Below are positions 1 to 6,260 of a DNA stretch of 14,389 nucleotides, piece by piece (positions within the stretch are counted from its first letter, which is position 1; each line of letters begins with the position of its first letter). The notes below the pieces were generated by a model. It did no database searches and had not been told where the DNA came from. It saw only the letters and a list, made by a program, of their open reading frames with translations. Position numbers and translations under genes: made by a program. Origin of the DNA: Eubacterium sp. UBA3720 (GTDB lineage: Bacteria; Bacillota; Clostridia; Lachnospirales; Lachnospiraceae); contig DFHP01000079.1 of the NCBI GenBank assembly GCA_002371335.1, positions 13,972 through 28,360 on the forward strand, written 5' to 3'.

Positions 1-14
1 CTCCGTCCCCGGTT

Positions 15-2459
15 TCATTGGGTGCGGAGCTCGGCGCCCATGAGCTTGCGGAGTTTTTTCATTACCTGGTTGGCGGCGTTTTCGATCTCCTGAGATGTCA
101 GCGTCTTCTCGTCGGATCCGATCGTGAGCCTGATGGTGACGGATTTTTTGCCCGCGGGTACCTGTTTTCCTCTGTACTCGTCAACAAATTCGGCGTTCTT
201 CAGAAGAGCCGCTGCTTTCTTTTTACCCATGATAGAGTTATAGATATCTTTCCATGCTGCGTCGGAGTCAAAGAGCATGGAGATATCGTAGTCTGTCTCC
301 GGATACTCTGTCAGATGGACAAATTTGTTTGTTCTGGATTTCAGAGGCTTTAGCATAGTAGCGTCAAGCTCGAAGAGCATGACCTGAAGGTTCTTGATTC
401 CGCACGCCATAGACGCCTTCTTATTCAGAAGACCCATATCTCCGATCTTATCTTCGCCCAGATAAATGTTCAGCCAGACTACATTGTCAGCCCAGACCGG
501 CTTCTCTTCTTTTCTGAAAGTGAAGCCCTCCATGTGTGTGTAACGCGGCATGTATTCGAGAACTCCCTTCATCTCCCGGAAGAGTTCTGTGATCTTCTTT
601 ACGCTGCTGGCCATGGCCCCGCCAATATGTCTTTTCTGCTCCGGCAGAAGCTCTGTCTCGTCATACGGAGCAGTGTAATTTCTGTCGGCAAACACCTGCG
701 CTTCCTCAAAGATAGAGAAGTCATTGTAGTAACGTTCATTCTTAACAACCGCCTCGCAGAGGTTCGGCAGAAGCGAAGAACGGATATAAGCCAGATCCGG
801 CGCAGGCGGCGTTGAAAGCTTCAGCACGCCGTCTCTGTTCTGCAGGATCGCGTCTACAAAAATATCGTTCATCCACGGATATGTATAGACCTCCTGCATT
901 CCGCAGCGGACAGCAAGGAATTCTTTTATACCGCGGATCAGATCCTGATCCTTCTGATTGATGGCAGCCTCAAAAGTAGTATTGAACGGGGTTGCCTCGA
1001 AGTTATCGTATCCGTACATTCTGGCAACCTCTTCCATTATATCGTCCTTGATGGAAATATCACCTGTGGAACGCCATGAAGGTGCGATGACATGCATGTT
1101 TTCACCTGAGATGTCCACATCGAATCCCAGAAGCTCCAGCTTATTTCTGATCTGGTCATTCGTCAGATGTTTTCCGAGGCGTTTCTCCAGCCATGTAAGG
1201 TCAACATCTATCTCCGCCCTCTCAAGCTTTTTGACATATCTGTCGCAGAAGCCCGTTACCGAAAGTTCCGGATAGAGTTCCCTGAAGTACTGCATGGAAA
1301 GCGCCAGCGCCTGCTCGCATCTCTCCGGATCGATCGCTTTCTCATACCTTGAAGATGCTTCTGTGCGGTTATCATAACGCAGAGCTGTTCTTCTGATTCC
1401 GGTAGACTCAAAGTTTGCCACCTCGAGGATGACTCTCTCCGTCTTTGGCAAAATAGAATCCTTAGCTCCGCCCATGACGCCTGCGAGCGCCACCGGACCC
1501 TCTGAATCCGTGATCACCAGATCATCTGAACAAAGCTCCAGCTCTTTATCATTCAGAAGGAGGAGTTTCTCTCCTTCTTCTGCGCGCCTTACCACGATAT
1601 GATCCGTGATATTATCCGCGTCAAAGGCATGTGTCGGATTTCCTGTCGCCATCATTACATAGTTTGTCACGTCCACCAGCGCGTTGATGGGACGCATTCC
1701 TACCTTCCAGAGTCTGTTCTGCATCCGGAACGGCGCCGGCTTTACGGCTACGCCGGACATTTCCACGCCGATGTAGCGGGGACATCTTTCCGGATCCTCG
1801 ATCTCCACGTTAAAATCAGACTGTACGTCGGCAGTAAACGGTTCGATTTTTTTCAGCTGCAGATCATAAAGGGCAGCGATCTCTCTGGCAATGCCGTAAT
1901 GTCCCCACAGGTCAGGCCTGTTCGTCATGGACTTGTTATCGATCTCCAGAAGAACATCGTTCATATCCAGAGCGTCGGCGATCTTCGTGCCTGCCGGCAC
2001 GTCGAAAGCGGAAAGATCCAGGATCTCCGCCTCGCGGGAAGCCGGGAACAGATCTCCCAGGCCGACCTCGTCAGAAGCACAGATCATTCCGAATGACGCG
2101 ACGCCGCGAAGTTTTGAATTCTTTATCATGACAGGCTCGCCCTCGCCGTGCCAGCGGCAGTAAGCGCCCGGGCAGGCTACGCAGACACGCATGCCTTCCT
2201 CCAGATTGATTCCGCCGCATACGATATCCTTTATCTCATCGGCTCCGATATCTACCTTACAAATGCGGAGTTTATCCGCGTTCGGGTGAGGCAGGATCTC
2301 CTCGATCACTCCCACGACCATATTTTCAAAACGGTCAGCCAGGAACTCTACGTCCTCTACCTCGACCGTATCCATCGTCAGATCATACGCCAGTTTTTTC
2401 AGATCTGTATCCTCGGGGAGGTCTACAAAATCTTTGATCCATGATAATGATAATTTCAC
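15..2459 (-). CDS. pheT: Phenylalanine--tRNA ligase, beta subunit
   Basis: Beta subunit of the cytoplasmic alpha2beta2 phenylalanyl-tRNA synthetase; it binds tRNA-Phe and edits mischarged Tyr-tRNA-Phe. The 814-residue length is normal for the long bacterial form. Seen in order: an EMAP-type tRNA-binding domain at about residues 40-155 (HPNADKLRICKVD at 58-70), the B3/B4 editing domain at about 215-385 (RPINALVDVTNYVM at 256-269, ALAGVMGG at 324-331, EASSRYEKAIDP at 367-378), B5 at about 415-485 (EEVARMYGYDNF), and a C-terminal ferredoxin-fold anticodon-binding domain from about 715 to the end (YRGKQVPAGKKS, then LTSQEIENA). The start codon is GTG: an in-frame TAG lies just upstream, and a strong AAGGAGGGG Shine-Dalgarno overlaps the pheS stop. 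The gene lies 15 bases after pheS, so it is co-transcribed and probably translationally coupled. The family call is secure. Confidence 0.98.
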   Translation of the reverse strand: MKLSLSWIKDFVDLPEDTDLKKLAYDLTMDTVEVEDVEFLADRFENMVVGVIEEILPHPNADKLRICKVDIGADEIKDIVCGGINLEEGMRVCVACPGAYCRWHGEGEPVMIKNSKLRGVASFGMICASDEVGLGDLFPASREAEILDLSAFDVPAGTKIADALDMNDVLLEIDNKSMTNRPDLWGHYGIAREIAALYDLQLKKIEPFTADVQSDFNVEIEDPERCPRYIGVEMSGVAVKPAPFRMQNRLWKVGMRPINALVDVTNYVMMATGNPTHAFDADNITDHIVVRRAEEGEKLLLLNDKELELCSDDLVITDSEGPVALAGVMGGAKDSILPKTERVILEVANFESTGIRRTALRYDNRTEASSRYEKAIDPERCEQALALSMQYFRELYPELSVTGFCDRYVKKLERAEIDVDLTWLEKRLGKHLTNDQIRNKLELLGFDVDISGENMHVIAPSWRSTGDISIKDDIMEEVARMYGYDNFEATPFNTTFEAAINQKDQDLIRGIKEFLAVRCGMQEVYTYPWMNDIFVDAILQNRDGVLKLSTPPAPDLAYIRSSLLPNLCEAVVKNERYYNDFSIFEEAQVFADRNYTAPYDETELLPEQKRHIGGAMASSVKKITELFREMKGVLEYMPRYTHMEGFTFRKEEKPVWADNVVWLNIYLGEDKIGDMGLLNKKASMACGIKNLQVMLFELDATMLKPLKSRTNKFVHLTEYPETDYDISMLFDSDAAWKDIYNSIMGKKKAAALLKNAEFVDEYRGKQVPAGKKSVTIRLTIGSDEKTLTSQEIENAANQVMKKLRKLMGAELRTQ

Positions 2460-2467
2460 TTTCTATG

Positions 2468-2476
2468 CCCCTCCTT
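2468..2476 (-). promoter_or_regulatory. pheT ribosome binding site overlapping the pheS stop
   Basis: The minus strand reads TAAGGAGGGGC here, so the last two bases of the pheS TAA stop begin the Shine-Dalgarno AAGGAGGGG. It lies 8 bases before the GTG start of pheT. This fixes GTG as the start and suggests translational coupling of the two synthetase subunits, which are needed in equal amounts. Confidence 0.85.
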
Positions 2477-3512
2477 ATCTGAACTGTTTCAGGAATCTCA
2501 GATCCGCGCTGTGGAACAGTCTCACGTCGTCAACGCCGTAGCGCATCATGACAAGTCTGTCCAGACCGATATTTACATAGAATCCCGTATATTCATCCGG
2601 ATCCAGTCCCGCCGCGCGCAGAACATTCGGATGAGGTGATCCGCCCGGCATTACTTCGATCCATCCTACATGTTTGCACACGCTGCAGCCCTTGCCTCCG
2701 CAGACCTGGCACTGCATATCGATCTCAAAGCCCGGCTCTACGAACGGAAAGAAGCCGGAACGCATTCTGACCGGTACGTTCGTACCGAATACCTTGCTCA
2801 GAATAGTCTGGATCAGGACCTTTCCTGATGTAAAAGTAATGTCTTTATCCACGATCAGCGCCTCATACTGGAAAAAAGCTCTCTCATGATGCGCATCTGT
2901 AGTCTCATTTCTGTATACACGTCCGGGATAAACGAAACGGTACGGCGGTTTATGAGTCTGCATATATCTTACGGAACCGCCCGTCAGATGCGGACGGAGA
3001 CAAAGCTTCTCATTTGTGCTTCCGCTGTCATGCCCCTCCAGCCAGTATGTATCCATGCTTTCACGGGCAGGATGATTCTGCGGGAAATTCAATTTGTCAA
3101 AGGCGTACATCTCACTGGAGATATCATCCTCCTGGAACACCTCAAAGCCCATGGAACGGAACGCGTCATTCAGATCATAGCACATCTGTGTGATCGGATG
3201 CAGTCCTCCGTTTGGCGGCAGGATCCCGGGTACGGAACAGTCAAAATCCGGTGAGACCTCGGAAGCCTTCAGCTTCAGTTCCATTCTCTTCGCCTCGATC
3301 ATCTCTGTCGCCTGCTTCTTCGCCTGATTCAGAAGTTTTCCCATCTCGGGGCGGAAAGCGACATCCAGCTTCGGTATCTCCTTCATCATCTTGCTAAGGG
3401 AACCCTGCTTTCCTACAAAGGCGCTCTTAACGTTCTGCAGCTCATTCTCGCTGGACGCTTCGGCGATTTTTGTCTTCACCTCTGATAAAATACTGTTGAT
3501 CTTATCCTTCAT
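2475..3512 (-). CDS. pheS: Phenylalanine--tRNA ligase, alpha subunit
   Basis: Catalytic alpha subunit of phenylalanyl-tRNA synthetase (class II); it activates Phe with ATP and charges tRNA-Phe. The 345-residue length is typical. An N-terminal helical coiled-coil region (about 1-85) that contacts tRNA precedes the class II core. Visible core signatures are GGLHPITQ (motif 1 region), RPHLTGGSVRYMQ, PYRFVYPGRVYRNETTDAHHERAFFQ (quoted only as the motif 2 stretch, key residues Arg and Glu), and GLDRLVMMRYGVDDVR (motif 3). A CxxCxGxGCxxC cysteine cluster (CQVCGGKGCSVC) lies between motifs 2 and 3; many Firmicutes PheS proteins carry one and it could bind zinc. The ATG is preceded by GAAAGGA 8 bases upstream. 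It is the first gene of pheST, under the T-box leader described separately. Confidence 0.98.
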   Translation of the reverse strand: MKDKINSILSEVKTKIAEASSENELQNVKSAFVGKQGSLSKMMKEIPKLDVAFRPEMGKLLNQAKKQATEMIEAKRMELKLKASEVSPDFDCSVPGILPPNGGLHPITQMCYDLNDAFRSMGFEVFQEDDISSEMYAFDKLNFPQNHPARESMDTYWLEGHDSGSTNEKLCLRPHLTGGSVRYMQTHKPPYRFVYPGRVYRNETTDAHHERAFFQYEALIVDKDITFTSGKVLIQTILSKVFGTNVPVRMRSGFFPFVEPGFEIDMQCQVCGGKGCSVCKHVGWIEVMPGGSPHPNVLRAAGLDPDEYTGFYVNIGLDRLVMMRYGVDDVRLFHSADLRFLKQFR

Positions 3513-3543
3513 TGCGATTTTCCTTTCTTTCGTATATGTTTAT

Positions 3544-3666
3544 CCGGCATTGATCTCATATGCCGGAGGGTTTGTGTCACAGGAAATCTGCTTTCCTCTG
3601 TGCGGCGTGTGCATCCCCCGGAGGGTTTGTTTCGCAGGAAATTGACACAGTCTCCTGTGAAACAAA
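3544..3666. repeat. Cluster of short direct and inverted repeats between T-box terminator and pheS
   Basis: This stretch separates the T-box terminator from pheS. A near-identical 25-base unit occurs at 3563-3587 and 3618-3642 (two mismatches; starts CCGGAGGGTTTGT, ends CAGGAAAT). The 14 bases at 3626-3639 pair with 3653-3666 (one G-U pair, 13-base loop). The right arm could equally pair with the matching part of the first unit, giving alternative hairpins. A separate perfect 7-base inverted repeat, CCGGCAT/ATGCCGG, lies at 3544-3550 and 3560-3566. The minus-strand string TTTCACAGGAGACT just after the terminator nearly copies TTTCACAGGGGACT in the terminator's 3' arm. It looks like an inserted or duplicated palindromic repeat. 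Effects on RNA folding or stability are inference. Confidence 0.7.
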
Positions 3667-3697
3667 AAAAGTCCCCTGTGAAAAACTCACAAGGGAC
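3664..3697 (-). terminator. Intrinsic terminator of the pheST T-box
   Basis: On the minus strand GTCCCTTGTGA (3687-3697) pairs with TCACAGGGGAC (3671-3681). The stem has 11 pairs, one of them G-U, and a 5-base GTTTT loop. A run of seven T follows at 3664-3670. The upstream arm competes with the antiterminator. Because no other terminator lies after the acyl ligase gene, this hairpin may also stop transcripts running through from the upstream gene row. Confidence 0.93.
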
Positions 3698-3971
3698 GAA
3701 TATATCGCGGTACCACCCTTATTCAGAACGATCCTGTTAATGACGGTATATGTTTCCCGCCGAATGTTCTGCACTCATTTATGTGCTTCGATCCTGCCGC
3801 ACGGGCATCCGGTTTAACGCTGTGAAAAGAACGATCTCATCAAAGCTTTTCACCTGAAGGCTCCCATACTGAAATTTCCGGAAGGTTCGCGCGGAATGCT
3901 TGCAGCCGGTGACACTCCGTCTCTGTATTCGCTGTATCCTCTGTACTCACATATGTTCTCAGCCTGAAATC
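3664..3971 (-). promoter_or_regulatory. T-box leader controlling pheST
   Basis: A tRNA-sensing leader RNA that lets transcription continue into pheST when uncharged tRNA-Phe accumulates. The canonical T-box AGGGTGGTACCGCG is at 3706-3719 on the minus strand. The variable base in TGGNACC is T(U), which would pair with A73, the discriminator base of tRNA-Phe. AAGGG (3716-3720) pairs with CCCTT (3691-3695) to make the antiterminator, and that CCCTT is also part of the terminator stem, so the two folds exclude each other. A Stem I base can be drawn from AGGCT (3961-3965) with AGCCT (3858-3862). A UUC (Phe) triplet at 3871-3873, followed by a purine, lies on the 3' side of Stem I and is the likely specifier. 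Other UUC triplets exist nearby, so the specifier position is less sure than the T-box itself. Confidence 0.95.
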
Positions 3972-3977
3972 GAGACA

Positions 3978-4006
3978 ATTATCACACAGTTTTAGATTTT
4001 TGTCAA
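3978..4006 (-). promoter_or_regulatory. Sigma-A promoter of pheST
   Basis: On the minus strand a perfect -35 TTGACA (4001-4006) is followed by a 17-base spacer and the -10 GATAAT (3978-3983, 5 of 6 consensus bases). The predicted start of transcription is near 3970-3971, just before Stem I of the T-box. The TGA stop of the upstream acyl ligase gene (4003-4005) lies inside the -35 box, so the promoter begins within the end of the preceding gene. Confidence 0.85.
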
Positions 4007-5556
4007 TCCTCATCCACATCTGCCATGCGGCGCAGGATCTTCTTTGTGGCGCTTCTGATAAACGGATGCTTTCTGACTGTCAGTCCCGTAATATGACGGT
4101 ACGTGGGCTGCTTACGGTTATATTCATCCAGGATCTTCTGCAGTTCCTCACGGACCGTCTCCTCATCCATTTCTTCCGCCAAAGCCTGCTCCGGATAGAT
4201 CCTCGCCGTCAGTCCCGTGCCTTCGCCTGTCACGATGACCTCTCCTACAAGCGGTGAAAGAGCCAGTTTGTTCTCGATCTCCTCCGGAGAAACATTTTCG
4301 CCGTTGGATAAGATGATCAGGTTTTTCACCCTTCCGTTGATAAACAGGAATCCGTCTTCATCCATATATCCTTTGTCTCCTGTGTGGAGCCATCCGTCCT
4401 TCAGGGTCTCTTCTGTTTCCGCCGGCATCTGATAGTATCCCTGCATAACGCTGCTTCCGCGCACCAGGATCTCATCATTTTCGAACCGTATCTCCACATT
4501 CTCCAGAGGTCTTCCGATCGAACCGTCCTTGTGATCCTCCGGCGCGTTCATGCTGATAACAGGTGAGCACTCACTCATTCCGTAACCTTCCAGAACAGCA
4601 ATGCCGTATTCGGCGAATTCGTCTATATAGAACGGCTCCAGATGCGCGCCGCCTGTAAATATGATGCGGAGGTTTTCTCCGAAAATCTTTTTTGCCAGTA
4701 TTTCCTTAGGAATAGAAGCATCAGCCGCGGAAAGTCTCTTATAGATCGTCTCGATCATCATAGGCACCATCAGGATCACATCCGGATTAAAGACAGACAT
4801 GTTCCTTACCAGATGCAGCAATGAATCATTGATACAAAGCTCAGCTCCCAGCGAGAATCCCTTCAGCCAGTCCATGACCAGACAAAAAGCGTGATGGATC
4901 GGCAGGACACTCAGCATCCTGGTTCCCGGCGCCGCCTCATAGTGAACAGAAAGGACATTCTCTGCGATGTTCTTCTGCGTCAGCATAACGCCCTTGCTTT
5001 TGCCGGTGGTTCCTGACGTAAAAATGATCGTGGCCACATCGTCCGGATCTGCGGCAGGAGCATCAGCGCCTTCTGCCGCGCCTTTCCTGATAAGCTCCGA
5101 AAGGGGACTGATCGTAATTCCTGCCCCTGCATCCGGTATTTCTGACTTTTTGTTCTCTTTTTCATCCAGCAGCCATATATTTCTGACTTTAGGACATGCT
5201 TCTTTGATCGCCTCGATCAGCTTCTGATCATTCAGACAGAATACTCCTTCAGAGTCGGAACGGTCTATCAGGTCGATCAGGTCCTCCGCCGGCAGATTCA
5301 CGTCCAGGGGAACTGCTACCATGTTTCCCGTCATGATCGCCAGATAGCTCTCGATCCAGTCAACGGAGCTCTTTCCTGTGATAGCTATGTGCTTGCCCCC
5401 GAACCCTGAGGCAAAAAGTCCCCGGCGGATCTGCTCAGTCTCGTTCATCATCTCCCCGTATGTCTTTTCATGTATCTGCTTTTTCACGAGCCATTTGATC
5501 GCCGGCATATCAGAATATGCTTTTCTGCTGTTTTCCATGATGTCTCTGATTATCAT
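4003..5556 (-). CDS. AMP-forming acyl ligase (acyl-CoA/acyl-carrier ligase, ANL superfamily)
   Basis: A 517-residue adenylate-forming enzyme that activates a carboxylic acid with ATP and passes it to a thiol, either CoA or the phosphopantetheine of a carrier protein. Visible ANL motifs: TIIFTSGTTGKSKGV (A3, P-loop-like, about 176-190), LEGYGMSE (A5, 322-329), GWLHTGDKGY (A7, about 388-397), INGRVKNLIILSNGENVSPEEIE (A8 hinge; only its position, 406-428, matters) and SATKKILRR (A10 with the catalytic lysine, about 502-510). It is complete, with both N- and C-terminal domains and no membrane segment. GGAGGT lies 8 bases before the ATG. It sits 181 bases after a discrete carrier protein gene on the same strand, so it may load that protein. 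The substrate cannot be read from the sequence; a fatty acid CoA ligase or a free-standing NRPS adenylation enzyme are both possible. Confidence 0.92.
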   Translation of the reverse strand: MIIRDIMENSRKAYSDMPAIKWLVKKQIHEKTYGEMMNETEQIRRGLFASGFGGKHIAITGKSSVDWIESYLAIMTGNMVAVPLDVNLPAEDLIDLIDRSDSEGVFCLNDQKLIEAIKEACPKVRNIWLLDEKENKKSEIPDAGAGITISPLSELIRKGAAEGADAPAADPDDVATIIFTSGTTGKSKGVMLTQKNIAENVLSVHYEAAPGTRMLSVLPIHHAFCLVMDWLKGFSLGAELCINDSLLHLVRNMSVFNPDVILMVPMMIETIYKRLSAADASIPKEILAKKIFGENLRIIFTGGAHLEPFYIDEFAEYGIAVLEGYGMSECSPVISMNAPEDHKDGSIGRPLENVEIRFENDEILVRGSSVMQGYYQMPAETEETLKDGWLHTGDKGYMDEDGFLFINGRVKNLIILSNGENVSPEEIENKLALSPLVGEVIVTGEGTGLTARIYPEQALAEEMDEETVREELQKILDEYNRKQPTYRHITGLTVRKHPFIRSATKKILRRMADVDED

Positions 5557-5593
5557 CTGTATTTACCTCCAAATATAGGGTACATATTTTTCC

Positions 5594-5700
5594 TTACGTC
5601 TCAGACCCCTCAAATTGATCAGTCATAAGTCCGCTCAAGCATCTCCTGCTGATCATCCTTAAGTACGTTCTTTTCCTCGGGCTGATCATCTTTAAGTACG
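5594..5700. repeat. Intergenic stretch with a three-copy tandem repeat, 33-34 base period
   Basis: The gap between the carrier protein stop and the ligase ribosome binding site holds two 20-base copies that differ at one base (5648-5667 and 5681-5700, beginning GCTGATCATC). A third, weaker copy, TTGATCAGTCATAAGTCCG, is at 5615-5633. The TGATCA cores begin at 5616, 5650 and 5683. Read on the minus strand, one frame (codons from 5699 to the TGA at 5619-5621) gives VLKDDQPEEKN then VLKDDQQEM, but it has no start codon. Another frame gives a 31-codon ORF (5594-5689) with no ribosome binding site. A short GGCTGC/GCAGCC hairpin (5716-5729) also lies in the gap. I see no clear promoter or terminator here. 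Confidence 0.7.
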
Positions 5701-5737
5701 CAGACTGACGCTCATGGCTGCCTGCAGCCTCAGATCT

Positions 5738-5974
5738 TCAGTCCTCTGCAAGCTCTGCCAGTATCTCCAATGCGTCGCCGATCGTAAGCACTTTCAGCAT
5801 CTCATCCTCGTCCAGTTCAACGTCAAATGTATCCTCCAGTTCTCCGAGGAAGGACATAAAATCCAGAGAGCTGAATCCGAGATCCTCTCGGAATCTCATC
5901 TCATTTGTCATATCCTCAGCCTTTACCTCACAGTACTGTGCAACAATTCCCTTAAATGTATTTTCTTTTGTCAT
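5738..5974 (-). CDS. Discrete acyl/peptidyl carrier protein
   Basis: A 78-residue acidic carrier protein that would hold an acyl or aminoacyl group on a phosphopantetheine arm. The attachment site is DLGFSSLDFMSF (31-42), with Ser36 as the modified serine. The usual Asp before this serine (DSL in fatty acid synthase ACP) is Ser here, giving SSL. The flanking pattern, with an acidic C-terminal half (ELEDTFDVELDEDEM), is normal for the family. The start was set at the ATG at 5974 because GGAG lies 6 bases upstream; the ORF opens further to 6022, but the upstream starts lack a well-placed ribosome binding site. It lies between a condensation-like gene and an acyl ligase gene on the same strand. 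This argues for a dedicated pathway carrier rather than the housekeeping fatty acid ACP, which would normally sit in a fab operon. Confidence 0.9.
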   Translation of the reverse strand: MTKENTFKGIVAQYCEVKAEDMTNEMRFREDLGFSSLDFMSFLGELEDTFDVELDEDEMLKVLTIGDALEILAELAED

Positions 5975-6008
5975 TTTGATCTCCATTTCCTTTATTATTT
6001 TTATCCTG

Positions 6009-6246
6009 CTAAAACTTCCCACTTCATGATGATGGGACAGTCGGAATCATGAAAAATAACATCGTAAAGGTTTTGGCTTGCGGCCGGCCCTTTGAATTTT
6101 CAAGTGTAAACGCCGAAAATTCATTAGTACCGCTGCCTGCAAGACAGAAGCGGGAGCGTCCTTGAGATGTTATTTTCATGATCAGACTGTTTCATAAAAG
6201 ACCTGTGGGAAGTGTTTTATAAACTAAAACTTTCCCTTCACGATGA
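6009..6246. repeat. Long fold-back element (imperfect palindrome with directly repeated ends)
   Basis: Nearly the whole gap between the condensation-like gene and the carrier gene can fold on itself. Paired blocks from outside in are: TAAAACTTCCCAC (6010-6022) with 6205-6219 (2-base bulge); ACAGTC (6037-6042) with GACTGT (6185-6190); ATCATGAAAAATAACATC (6046-6063) with 6166-6182 (17 pairs, one bulged A); AAGG (6067-6070) with CCTT (6160-6163); CTTGC (6077-6081) with GCAAG (6139-6143); and a perfect tip, TGAATTTTC (6093-6101) with GAAAATTCA (6115-6123). An alternative local hairpin, CCGCT/AGCGG, lies at 6130-6153. The edges carry a direct repeat: CTAAAACTTCCCACTTCA (from 6009) and CTAAAACTTTCCCTTCA (from 6224), each ending in GATGA. 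No protein is encoded. It resembles a miniature inverted-repeat element; a regulatory RNA is the alternative. Confidence 0.75.
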
Positions 6247-6260
6247 AAGAGCAGTTAATC

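Noticed and set aside
3577..3774. 65-residue minus-strand ORF over the T-box leader
   Set aside because: Its middle reads NKGGTAIYSSL, the well-known false translation of the T-box and antiterminator; the structure there is RNA, and there is no ribosome binding site.
5594..5689. 31-codon minus-strand ORF in the carrier-ligase gap
   Set aside because: No ribosome binding site and no recognisable motif; it is made largely of the tandem repeat read in one frame.
5615..5700. Possible CRISPR array
   Set aside because: Only three units, with 13-14 base spacers and a degenerate third copy; no cas genes nearby.
5716..5729. Terminator after the carrier gene
   Set aside because: GGCTGC/GCAGCC is a tight palindrome but no T-run follows on the minus strand.
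5975..6022. 16-residue N-terminal extension of the carrier protein
   Set aside because: The GTG and ATG starts further up lack a well-spaced ribosome binding site; GGAG 6 bases before the ATG at 5974 and the usual ACP length favour the shorter form.
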